The notes under the pieces: generated by a model | What the model saw: the letters and a program-made list of their open reading frames with translations, nothing else | Told to the model about the DNA's origin: nothing | Databases searched by the model: none | Shown here: positions 1 to 4,843 of the stretch, piece after piece | Layout: each line of letters begins with the position of its first letter | Position numbering within the stretch: position 1 is the stretch's first letter | Assembly (NCBI GenBank): GCA_009697555.1 | Contig: WLQV01000091.1 | Coordinates: forward strand, 1-5,167 | Reading direction: 5' to 3' | Origin: Actinomycetota bacterium | GTDB taxonomy: Bacteria > Actinomycetota > Actinomycetes > Nanopelagicales > Nanopelagicaceae | Length of the DNA stretch: 5,167 bases | Position numbers and translations under genes: made by a program

Positions 1-672
1 AACGCTATCTGCCACTTCATTGCGACCAAGAAAAGGAATAAATTTTGCATCGGTAAATGTCAATGGCGCATGGATCTCATCACTGATAATCACTACGCCA
101 TATTTCTTGGCAAGTTGGGCAAAGTGATCTAATTCAGATTCCGAGAAAATTCGCCCAAGTGGATTATGCGGACTACAGAGCATGTGAACTTTAATTCCAG
201 TCTGATAGGCCGCCTCAATCCCTGCAAAATCAAGCTCCCAACCACTCTCACTTTGCGTAAGGGGCACATCCACTTTCTCCACTTGGACTTCATTGATCCA
301 GTTGTAGAAATTCTGATAAATCGGTGAATTGATCAATACTCGATCACCAGGTTTAGTAAGTACACGTAACACCTCTACTGCGGCCACTCCGACATCTGTG
401 GCTAACCGAACTTGGAGCGGATCGACCTGCCAATTCCAACGCGCCTTGGCAAAGGAGGCGAAATTAATACCTAACTCCGGAATTGCGCCTAGGTAACCTA
501 AGTCAGAGTCATTGATCATCTGTAAGAGAAGTTGCTTAATTGGTTCAGCAATCGGGAAATCCATCTCGGCGACAGGAAGTGGCAAGACATCGGATGGAAA
601 GCCGCGCCATTTTTCACTGCGGTGAGTTTGTAACTGCGCGAGAGTGGCAGCGATGAGTTTTTCGGTAGCCAT
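1..672 (-). CDS. MalY/PatB-type PLP-dependent C-S lyase (cystathionine beta-lyase-like aminotransferase), 5' part
   Basis: The first 224 codons of a fold-type I PLP enzyme are read on the minus strand; the frame stays open to the left edge, so the gene is cut by the window. The family is about 390 residues, so about 57% is present. Visible motifs are the N-terminal block LPLPVAEMDFP (residues 30-40), SPIYQNF (116-122), SPHNPLGR (167-174), whose Asn170 belongs to the cofactor pocket, and SDEIHAP (197-203), whose Asp198 contacts the pyridine nitrogen. These are typical of MalY/PatB cystathionine beta-lyases, which split cystathionine to homocysteine, pyruvate and ammonia in the cytosol. The PLP-binding lysine lies beyond the edge and cannot be checked. 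ATG 672 is chosen because it gives the usual ~20 residues before the first conserved Trp; in-frame GTG 720 and ATG 735 also exist, the latter overlapping the divergent gene. No good Shine-Dalgarno is seen. A general C-S lyase or aminotransferase role is the alternative. Confidence 0.88.
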   Translation of the reverse strand, partial: MATEKLIAATLAQLQTHRSEKWRGFPSDVLPLPVAEMDFPIAEPIKQLLLQMINDSDLGYLGAIPELGINFASFAKARWNWQVDPLQVRLATDVGVAAVEVLRVLTKPGDRVLINSPIYQNFYNWINEVQVEKVDVPLTQSESGWELDFAGIEAAYQTGIKVHMLCSPHNPLGRIFSESELDHFAQLAKKYGVVIISDEIHAPLTFTDAKFIPFLGRNEVADSV

Positions 673-725
673 TTTCTTATCGTAGTGCTCTCGCAGGCTT
701 TTAGAGGATAGGTTTCTCACTACAC
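673..725. promoter_or_regulatory. Short divergent promoter region between the C-S lyase and the DNA glycosylase
   Basis: These 53 bp must hold both divergent promoters unless they lie inside the genes. A minus-strand -10-like TATCCT (710-705) would start a message about 26 nt before ATG 672. A plus-strand TAGGTT (709-714, TAnnnT pattern) would start transcription about 5 nt before ATG 726, giving a nearly leaderless message. The two elements overlap almost completely, so the promoters may exclude each other. No convincing -35 box is present on either strand. The assignment rests on pattern only. Confidence 0.3.
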
Positions 726-1352
726 ATGAGTACATCGCCCCGCGCCATGCAGGCTATTACCGCCGAAATTGTCGCTATCGACCCAAAATTTGAGCTGGTT
801 ATTAGTGGGAGCACTCTCTGCGATTTGGATAGTAAGAAGTCGAAAAATAACCATGTTGTAGCTTTGAGTAAATCAATAATTTCGCAACAACTTGCGGTTA
901 AGGCTGCCGATTCGATTTACCAAAGGTTTCGATCTCTCTGCGACGGTGACGTAAATTTAGAGAGCATTGCAGGCTTATCTCAAGGCCAACTCAGAGAGAT
1001 TGGACTATCTGGGGCTAAAGCAAAAGCGATTATTGGTTTGTATCAATCACATAATTCAGGATCAATTGATTTGCATAACCTCCATAAAATTCATGATGAC
1101 GCACTTCTTAGCCAACAACTCACATCACTCTGGGGAATTGGGCCATGGACTGTGCACATGTTCATGATGTTTCAATTAGGACGACTCGATGTCTGGCCAG
1201 TGGGCGATCTTGGCGTGCGTCGTGGCTGGGAGAAGATTCATCGAATGCGCGATGAAGTCGATCCAGCAAAACTCATCAAGCTCGGTGAGAAATTTGCGCC
1301 CTATCGCAGCGTTGTTGCTTGGTATTGCTGGCGCGCACTCGATCAGAAGTAA
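726..1352 (+). CDS. AlkA/MAG-like DNA-3-methyladenine glycosylase II (HhH-GPD family)
   Basis: A 208-residue base-excision-repair enzyme of the helix-hairpin-helix-GPD superfamily. It is expected to cut the N-glycosidic bond of alkylated purines such as 3-methyladenine and leave an abasic site. Visible landmarks are SKSIISQQLAVKAA (residues 48-61), typical of the start of the glycosylase fold; the HhH hairpin LWGIGPWTVHMFMMF (135-149), which grips the DNA backbone; and WPVGDLGVRRG (157-167), whose Asp161 aligns with the catalytic Asp238 of E. coli AlkA. The E. coli N-terminal TBP-like domain is missing, giving the compact form common in other bacteria. ATG 726 has no useful Shine-Dalgarno (an AGAGGA lies ~17 nt upstream), so leaderless translation is likely; Met8 (747) is a weaker alternative. 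The gene is divergent from the C-S lyase and converges on msrB with a 3 bp gap. Exact substrate range cannot be read from sequence. Confidence 0.9.
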   Translation: MSTSPRAMQAITAEIVAIDPKFELVISGSTLCDLDSKKSKNNHVVALSKSIISQQLAVKAADSIYQRFRSLCDGDVNLESIAGLSQGQLREIGLSGAKAKAIIGLYQSHNSGSIDLHNLHKIHDDALLSQQLTSLWGIGPWTVHMFMMFQLGRLDVWPVGDLGVRRGWEKIHRMRDEVDPAKLIKLGEKFAPYRSVVAWYCWRALDQK

Positions 1353-1364
1353 GAGTTAGCGCGC
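1331..1364. terminator. Inverted repeat straddling the convergent stop codons of the glycosylase gene and msrB
   Basis: GCGCGCACTC (1331-1340) pairs with GAGT (1353-1356) plus GCGCGC (1359-1364). This gives 10 bp with a 2-nt bulge (1357-1358) and a 12-nt loop (1341-1352). The glycosylase stop lies in the loop and the msrB stop in the stem and bulge. No U-tract follows on either strand, so a classical intrinsic terminator is not supported. The hairpin may instead limit read-through, protect 3' ends, or be a coincidence of coding sequence. Confidence 0.35.
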
Positions 1365-1784
1365 TTCCAAAGTCAGTGAAACTGAATTAATACACCAACG
1401 TTGGTCGGTCGGTGTATCAAATCCTTCACCATCAAATACATGGCCCAAGTGAGAGCCACAATTGGCACAGCGAACTTCGGTACGTACCCGCGGTGCTAGT
1501 GAGCGATCCTCAATCAGAAGAACTGCATCATCGGTAGTTGGTGCGTAGAACGATGGCCAACCGCATCCGGAGTGGAATTTTGTCTCGCTCTTAAATAAGA
1601 CATGGCTACACGCTTTGCACTTGTACACCCCAACACTTTCAGTATCGGTGTACTCGCCTGTGAATGGTCGCTCTGTTGCACCATGTCGGAGCACATCAAA
1701 TGAGAGTGGATCTAATTTCTTTCGTAGCTCTTCATCATTGAGGCGAGCTGGAAATTTATCGGCATCATAATCACTACTGGACAT
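1356..1784 (-). CDS. msrB: Peptide-methionine (R)-S-oxide reductase MsrB
   Basis: A 142-residue cytosolic repair enzyme that reduces the R epimer of methionine sulfoxide in proteins, normally recycled by thioredoxin. Key residues are all present: a structural zinc site of two CxxC pairs (Cys56/Cys59 in YKCKAC and Cys106/Cys109 in VRCANC), the SGCGWPSF block with Cys74 at the usual resolving position, the GSHLGHVFDG segment, and the nucleophile Cys131 in RWCINSVSL. ATG 1784 is chosen because AAGG (1794-1791) lies 6 nt upstream and the product then starts at the normal place for the family. An in-frame ATG at 1835 would add 17 unrelated residues lying inside msrA and has no ribosome binding site. 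The start overlaps the end of msrA by 11 bp, so the two are co-transcribed and probably translationally coupled. It converges on the glycosylase gene. Confidence 0.96.
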   Translation of the reverse strand: MSSSDYDADKFPARLNDEELRKKLDPLSFDVLRHGATERPFTGEYTDTESVGVYKCKACSHVLFKSETKFHSGCGWPSFYAPTTDDAVLLIEDRSLAPRVRTEVRCANCGSHLGHVFDGEGFDTPTDQRWCINSVSLTLEAR

Positions 1785-2307
1785 GAGCTGCCTTGGGGTA
1801 CGGCACACCAGTGCTGGAGTGGCAATCGTAACCATTGGGATTCTTCGCTAAATATTTCTGGTGATACTCCTCTGCTGGCCAGTAAGTAAGCCCATCAGCG
1901 GAGATAATTTCACTGCAAATTTCTGCCATACCAGCCGCAGTTAATGCACTTTGATAAGTTGCAGCCGAGGCAAGTGCCTGCGCTAAATGTTCGGAATTGG
2001 TGGCGTAAATCGCGCTGCGATATTGAGAGCCAATATCATTTCCTTGGCGATGGTAAGAAGTTGGATCGTGCATCGTCCAGAACTCTTCCAATAATCTCTG
2101 ATAGGAAATAAGCGAAGGATCAAACGTAACTTTGCTAATTTCAGCGTGGCCAGTACTTCCAGTGCAGACCGCTTCGTAACTGGGATTTGCAGTGTGACCA
2201 CCCATGTAACCCACACTTGTTTCAGTAACGCCAGTTAATTGCCAGAAGCGTCGTTCGGCGCCCCAGAAACATCCAGTTGCAAAGAAGGCGCTCTCATGTG
2301 ATGACAT
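1774..2307 (-). CDS. msrA: Peptide-methionine (S)-S-oxide reductase MsrA
   Basis: A 177-residue enzyme that reduces the S epimer of methionine sulfoxide, free or in proteins, complementing MsrB. The catalytic motif GCFWGAE occurs at residues 12-18 with nucleophile Cys13. Further family blocks are VGYMGGHTANPSYEAVCTGSTGHAE, HDPTSYHRQGNDIGSQYRSAI, and the C-terminal NPNGYDCHSS with Cys162 at the recycling-cysteine position, as in the mycobacterial enzyme. Length is normal for a cytosolic MsrA and there is no signal peptide. ATG 2307 places Cys13 at the expected distance from the N-terminus; the upstream GAGA is only a weak ribosome binding site. It is the first gene of an msrA-msrB operon, reading away from the tRNA-Arg gene. 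A dyad near its promoter may be an operator (see 2341-2359). Confidence 0.96.
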   Translation of the reverse strand: MSSHESAFFATGCFWGAERRFWQLTGVTETSVGYMGGHTANPSYEAVCTGSTGHAEISKVTFDPSLISYQRLLEEFWTMHDPTSYHRQGNDIGSQYRSAIYATNSEHLAQALASAATYQSALTAAGMAEICSEIISADGLTYWPAEEYHQKYLAKNPNGYDCHSSTGVPYPKAAHVQ

Positions 2308-2340
2308 GATGGAATTCTCGCAGGAAGTTCACAATTGCGC

Positions 2341-2359
2341 AGAATTTCTCAGTAATTCT
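2341..2359. promoter_or_regulatory. 19-bp dyad, candidate operator upstream of msrA
   Basis: AGAATT (2341-2346) and AATTCT (2354-2359) form perfect 6-bp arms around a 7-bp spacer. The site lies 34-52 bp upstream of the msrA start. It would cover the transcription start if the weak minus-strand -10-like TACGGT (2367-2362) is used. A related AATTCTCG also occurs at 2313-2320, matching 2354-2361, with a variant AATTTCTC at 2343-2350. The form suggests binding by a dimeric regulator. Which regulator, if any, is unknown, and AT-rich dyads of this size can arise by chance. Confidence 0.35.
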
Positions 2360-2387
2360 CGACCGTACAGCGTGAATAGAGCGTGAC

Positions 2388-2396
2388 TGCTAACCT
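2388..2396 (+). promoter_or_regulatory. Candidate extended -10 promoter element for tRNA-Arg
   Basis: TGCTAACCT fits the extended -10 pattern TGnTAnnnT. It would place transcription start near 2403, just ahead of the mature tRNA 5' end at 2406, a common spacing for tRNA genes. No clear -35 hexamer is found about 17 bp upstream, which an extended -10 can tolerate. Confidence 0.4.
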
Positions 2397-2405
2397 CACT
2401 CCTGC

Positions 2406-2477
2406 GCCCCCGTAGCTCAGGGGATAGAGCACTGCCCTCCGGAGGCAGGTGCGCAGGTTCGAATCCTGCCGGGGGCA
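2406..2477 (+). tRNA. tRNA-Arg, anticodon CCG
   Basis: A full cloverleaf can be drawn. The 7-bp acceptor is GCCCCCG with CGGGGGC (2406-2412/2470-2476) and the discriminator is A2477. The D arm is AGCTCAGGGGATAGAGC. The anticodon stem is CTGCC/GGCAG (2432-2436/2444-2448) with loop CTCCGGA. The variable loop has 4 nt, and the T arm is GCAGG/CCTGC with loop TTCGAAT. The anticodon CCG (2439-2441) decodes the arginine codon CGG. The 3' CCA is not encoded (CAG follows the discriminator), so it must be added after transcription. The gene stands alone between msrA, which is divergent, and whiB, which is co-directional. Confidence 0.97.
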
Positions 2478-2491
2478 CAGTTACCCCTCAT

Positions 2492-2508
2492 AGTGGCGCC
2501 ACTCTTTT
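2492..2508 (+). terminator. Possible weak terminator after tRNA-Arg
   Basis: The perfect 12-bp palindrome AGTGGCGCCACT (2492-2503) is followed by CTTTT. As RNA it can form only about 4 bp around a GCGC loop, so it is weak as an intrinsic terminator, although its position 15 nt after the tRNA fits. It could equally be a protein-binding palindrome upstream of whiB. Confidence 0.3.
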
Positions 2509-2542
2509 GATCATGTGTGACGTATAACTATTGCCTTCATCC

Positions 2543-2571
2543 TTGATACTTTCGCCAACTCAGGGGAGAAT
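2543..2571 (+). promoter_or_regulatory. Candidate whiB promoter
   Basis: TTGATA (2543-2548, 5 of 6 to the -35 consensus) is separated by exactly 17 bp from GAGAAT (2566-2571, 4 of 6 to TATAAT). Transcription would start near 2578 and leave a leader of about 90 nt before whiB. No match to a CRP-type TGTGA-N6-TCACA site was found nearby. Confidence 0.4.
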
Positions 2572-2579
2572 TACCTGCA

Positions 2580-2644
2580 CCGCAGTTCTTACAACTTAAG
2601 TTTTTCGTGTTTATCGCGAGAAATTTAAGAATTAGACCCTGCGG
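2580..2644 (+). promoter_or_regulatory. Predicted folded 5' leader of whiB
   Basis: Three nested helices can be drawn. The outer is CCGCAG/CTGCGG (2580-2585/2639-2644). The middle is TTCTTA/TAAGAA (2586-2591/2626-2631), contiguous on the 5' side, with a 7-nt bulge (2632-2638) on the 3' side. The apical hairpin is TTTTTCG/CGAGAAA (2601-2607/2617-2623, one G-U pair) with a 9-nt loop. The structure ends 11 nt before the ribosome binding site. It matches no riboswitch family I know, and it was drawn by hand without energy calculation. Confidence 0.35.
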
Positions 2645-2654
2645 GAATTATCAC

Positions 2655-2663
2655 GAGGAGGTG
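2655..2663 (+). promoter_or_regulatory. Strong Shine-Dalgarno site of whiB
   Basis: GAGGAGGTG contains a near-complete anti-16S match. The core GGAGG (2657-2661) lies 6 nt before ATG 2668. It decides the start in favour of ATG 2668 over the in-frame ATG 2680, where mycobacterial WhiB1 begins. It is by far the strongest ribosome binding site in the window, which suggests high translation of whiB. Confidence 0.85.
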
Positions 2664-2667
2664 GGAC

Positions 2668-2952
2668 ATGGCAGAAGCAATGGATTGGCGCCATAAATCT
2701 GCCTGCCGTGATGAAGATCCAGAACTCTTCTTCCCAGTGGGAAATACCGGTCCTGCAATTTCTCAAATTGAAGAGGCGAAGAAAGTCTGTAATCGCTGCA
2801 TCGTGAAAGAACCTTGCTTGCAATGGGCACTCGAGAGTGGCCAAGATGCAGGTGTGTGGGGCGGATTATCTGAAGATGAGCGTCGCGCTCTTAAGCGCCG
2901 CGCGGCACGTAATCGGGCACGCATGATGGAACAGAACAACCCTAGTAATTAA
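2668..2952 (+). CDS. whiB1: WhiB-family iron-sulfur transcription factor, WhiB1/WblE type
   Basis: A 94-residue WhiB protein. WhiB proteins bind a [4Fe-4S] cluster that reacts with nitric oxide or oxygen; WhiB1 is known to act with the housekeeping sigma factor. The four cluster ligands are present as Cys13, Cys41, Cys44 and Cys50 (C-x27-C-x2-C-x5-C). They are followed by the family turn GVWGG (62-66) and SEDERRALKRRAARNRAR (68-85), a basic DNA-binding tail. The segment MDWRHKSACRDEDPELFFPVGNTGPA is almost the same as my recollection of M. tuberculosis WhiB1 and Streptomyces WblE, and this sets the subtype. The strong Shine-Dalgarno adds four residues (MAEA) before MDWRH. The C-terminus is a little longer than WhiB1. 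The gene follows tRNA-Arg after a 190-bp leader region and converges with the PdtaS-like kinase, an arrangement shared with mycobacteria. It is expected to be essential or highly expressed, by analogy only. Confidence 0.95.
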   Translation: MAEAMDWRHKSACRDEDPELFFPVGNTGPAISQIEEAKKVCNRCIVKEPCLQWALESGQDAGVWGGLSEDERRALKRRAARNRARMMEQNNPSN

Positions 2953-2969
2953 TTTCTACTAAATACTAG
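2942..2969. terminator. AT-rich inverted repeat spanning the whiB and kinase stop codons
   Basis: CTAGTA (2942-2947) and TACTAG (2964-2969) form 6-bp arms around 16 nt. TAGTA (2943-2947) could alternatively pair with TACTA at 2957-2961. Both stop codons lie within it. The pairing is AT-rich and weak, so it is only a possible bidirectional termination or 3'-end element. Confidence 0.22.
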
Positions 2970-4435
2970 AGTGCGAATTTTACAATCGCGCTAGTTCCAC
3001 CAGACTCCCCCGAAAATAGCAGCTGACCATTGAGTTCATTTACGGTGAGAGTTCGTGCAATCTGCAAACCTAAATTAGCTGACTTCTCACTATCAAATCC
3101 TGGTGCAAGGCCTGCGCCATTGTCGTGAATTTCCAACGAGCACTCTTTGCCATTTCTTACCGCAGTAATCGTGAGACGATTTCCCACCTCAAAGAGACCA
3201 TGCTCAAATGCATTGTGAATTAACTCGGTACTGACCAGAGCAAGAGGAGTGGCGTGACGCGGCTCAAGTGTGCCAATGAGACCAATTCGTTCAATTGTTA
3301 TCTCGGCTGACCGAGAGGTGAGTTCTAGTGCATTGGCAATGACTCGATCGAGCACATCATCAAATGCAACCGATTCCTCGGAATTACTTGAAAGACTCTC
3401 ATGTACCAGGGCAATAGATCCAATCCGACGCACTGCCTCTTCGAGTGCAGCACTTGCAGTGGCATCTTCAATTCGTCGCGATTGTAATCGCAACAGTGCA
3501 GACACTGTCTGCAGATTATTCTTTACACGGTGATGAATCTCCCGAATCGTGGCATCTTTAGTAATCAGCGCTTTATCTCGGCGACGCAGTTCGGTGACGT
3601 TATGTAAGAGCACGATTGCACCAGTGCGATCACTGCCCTGCAAGAGCGGTAGAACTAATAAATCAATGGTTCCGCTGGTGTTTTCCAATTCAACTCGGCG
3701 AAGTGCTTTACCACTTAATCCGCTACGAACACTCTCCTCTTGCGGTGTTGCAGATTGTTTGGAAACTCCAGCACCAACATCTCCCAAGAGATAACTCTCT
3801 AACTCTTTACCCCAACCCAAACGGTTAAATGCAGAACGCGCATTAGGGCTGGCGTAAGAAATAACGCCATTAACATCGAGGCGAATTAATCCATCACCCA
3901 CGCGAGGTGCAGGGTCGAAAATTGAATTGGCATTGGGGAATGGGAAATTTCCTTCTGCCACCATTCGATAGAGCGCATGTGCGATCTCGCGATAGGTTAA
4001 TTCCAACCGACTTGGTGAGCGCATTAATTCAGCATTTCTGTGGCGCGAAATTACTGCAATCACTTGTTCGCCAACAATCACTGGGACGGTCTCTTCTTTA
4101 ATTAATAATTCACCGACTCGTTCGGGTTCTGCATCACGAATAATTTCACCGTTGGAGAGCGCGCTATCGATCCGCGCCTTCTCGCCCCATGCAATTTCAT
4201 CCCCGATAACATCATGGGTAAATACTGTTGCTGCAGTTGTTGGTCGAATGTGAGCTACTGCAACAAATCCAGTCGGCCAGCTTTTGAGATCTTTGCGCAA
4301 TGGAACCCAGAGGATCAAATCCGCAAAGGAGAGATCGGCAAGTAGCTGCCAATCCGCCGTGAGTTCGTGGAGTCGCTCTAACTCAGATTCACTCAGGCAG
4401 GTACGCCCCGAAACTAAATCTTCTAACTGGGCCAT
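2966..4435 (-). CDS. pdtaS: PdtaS-type cytosolic sensor histidine kinase (GAF-PAS-HisKA_2-HATPase)
   Basis: A 489-residue soluble kinase with no membrane segment. Domains in order are: an N-terminal GAF-like sensor (about 10-160, with DWQLLADLSFADLILWV at 28-44); a PAS domain (about 178-285, RLDVNGVISYASPNA); a HisKA_2 dimerisation and phosphoacceptor domain with REIHHRVKNNLQ (298-309), where His302 is the likely acceptor; and a HATPase with N-box ELIHNAFEHG (404-413), G1 box DNGAGL (438-443) and G2 NLGLQI (454-459). Order, length and motifs match mycobacterial PdtaS, which phosphorylates the ANTAR-domain RNA-binding regulator PdtaR; no pdtaR lies in this window. The mycobacterial GAF cysteines recalled as Cys53 and Cys57 align with Ala59 and Ile63 here, so Cu/NO sensing by that route looks absent. 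ATG 4435 overlaps the stop of the upstream small gene by one base (TAATG), so translation is probably coupled. It converges with whiB across 13 bp. Confidence 0.93.
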   Translation of the reverse strand: MAQLEDLVSGRTCLSESELERLHELTADWQLLADLSFADLILWVPLRKDLKSWPTGFVAVAHIRPTTAATVFTHDVIGDEIAWGEKARIDSALSNGEIIRDAEPERVGELLIKEETVPVIVGEQVIAVISRHRNAELMRSPSRLELTYREIAHALYRMVAEGNFPFPNANSIFDPAPRVGDGLIRLDVNGVISYASPNARSAFNRLGWGKELESYLLGDVGAGVSKQSATPQEESVRSGLSGKALRRVELENTSGTIDLLVLPLLQGSDRTGAIVLLHNVTELRRRDKALITKDATIREIHHRVKNNLQTVSALLRLQSRRIEDATASAALEEAVRRIGSIALVHESLSSNSEESVAFDDVLDRVIANALELTSRSAEITIERIGLIGTLEPRHATPLALVSTELIHNAFEHGLFEVGNRLTITAVRNGKECSLEIHDNGAGLAPGFDSEKSANLGLQIARTLTVNELNGQLLFSGESGGTSAIVKFAL

Positions 4436-4824
4436 TAATTGCCACTCTTGCTAAGCCATGCAGGAAGTTGCTCTGCGATCTCTTGCACTGCAAACCAACT
4501 CAACTCCTCTTCAATTTCACCATCATCGTGTGCCGCAACGAGCAGGCACTCAACTTCGCCCAGGGCAATCTCAAATGAAGCACTCCATTGGCCAGATTCA
4601 TCTAGTGATGTGCCAGGAAAATCCCGCTCAGTGACGAGAACAAAACCCCATCCATTGTTTGCTGCAGCAGAGAGTGAAGCTGCCTGCCAGGAAGTTTCAA
4701 ACTCTAACTCTTCACTCTCTGGATTTTCTTCATCTGCAAGGGAGAGGCCCTGAGTTATTTCAACTGCACCCTTATCGACAAGATTCGATAATTGCATAGG
4801 TGAAACGGGGAGGTAACTTCGCAT
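4435..4824 (-). CDS. Small acidic actinobacterial protein, DUF6912-like, function unknown
   Basis: A 129-residue protein rich in Asp and Glu, with no membrane segment, signal peptide or catalytic motif that I recognise. The N-terminal MRSYLPVSPMQLSNLV and the C-terminal ELSWFAVQEIAEQL resemble the ends of actinobacterial DUF6912 proteins (typically MRVYVP... and LLWYATQEI...). The acidic middle, about residues 30-45, is variable. This family call is from memory. It sits between a possible P-loop ATPase gene (19 bp upstream) and the kinase (1-base TAATG overlap), so it is probably co-expressed with the kinase; whether it acts with it is unknown. ATG 4824 has no Shine-Dalgarno, but a TATACC -10-like element ends 8 bp before it, which suggests leaderless initiation from an internal promoter. 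Met10 (4797) is an alternative start without support. Confidence 0.75.
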   Translation of the reverse strand: MRSYLPVSPMQLSNLVDKGAVEITQGLSLADEENPESEELEFETSWQAASLSAAANNGWGFVLVTERDFPGTSLDESGQWSASFEIALGEVECLLVAAHDDGEIEEELSWFAVQEIAEQLPAWLSKSGN

Positions 4825-4832
4825 GTATCAAG

Positions 4833-4838
4833 GGTATA
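4833..4838 (-). promoter_or_regulatory. Candidate -10 element for a leaderless message of the DUF6912-like gene
   Basis: TATACC (4838-4833) lies in the 19-bp gap after the upstream stop codon. Transcription starting about 8 nt later would begin at or within two bases of ATG 4824, which has no ribosome binding site. No -35 hexamer is recognisable, since that region is coding for the upstream gene. Read-through from upstream remains possible. Confidence 0.3.
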
Positions 4839-4843
4839 AGAGT

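Noticed and set aside
967..1167. Alternative-frame ORF inside the glycosylase gene
   Set aside because: Shadow of a gene with clear catalytic motifs in the main frame.
1785..1835. Upstream in-frame ATG at 1835 as the msrB start
   Set aside because: It adds 17 residues unlike any MsrB, lies wholly inside msrA and has no ribosome binding site; ATG 1784 has AAGG at 6-nt spacing.
2512..2530. CRP-like site or TATAAC -10 box before whiB
   Set aside because: TGTGA at this place has no TCACA partner at the right distance, and TATAAC is only 10 bp from the nearest TTGATC, too close for a sigma-70 type promoter.
2632..2844. Minus-strand frame opposite whiB
   Set aside because: It runs antisense through the highly conserved WhiB coding region and its ribosome binding site, with no supporting signal.
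3270..4101. Several plus-strand open frames (3270-3533, 3549-3794, 3616-3828, 3907-4101)
   Set aside because: They are antisense shadows of the kinase gene, with Ser/Arg-rich low-complexity composition and no ribosome binding sites.
4439..4753. Plus-strand 104-residue frame opposite the DUF6912-like gene
   Set aside because: Ser-rich composition produced by the complement of an acidic coding sequence; no family resemblance.
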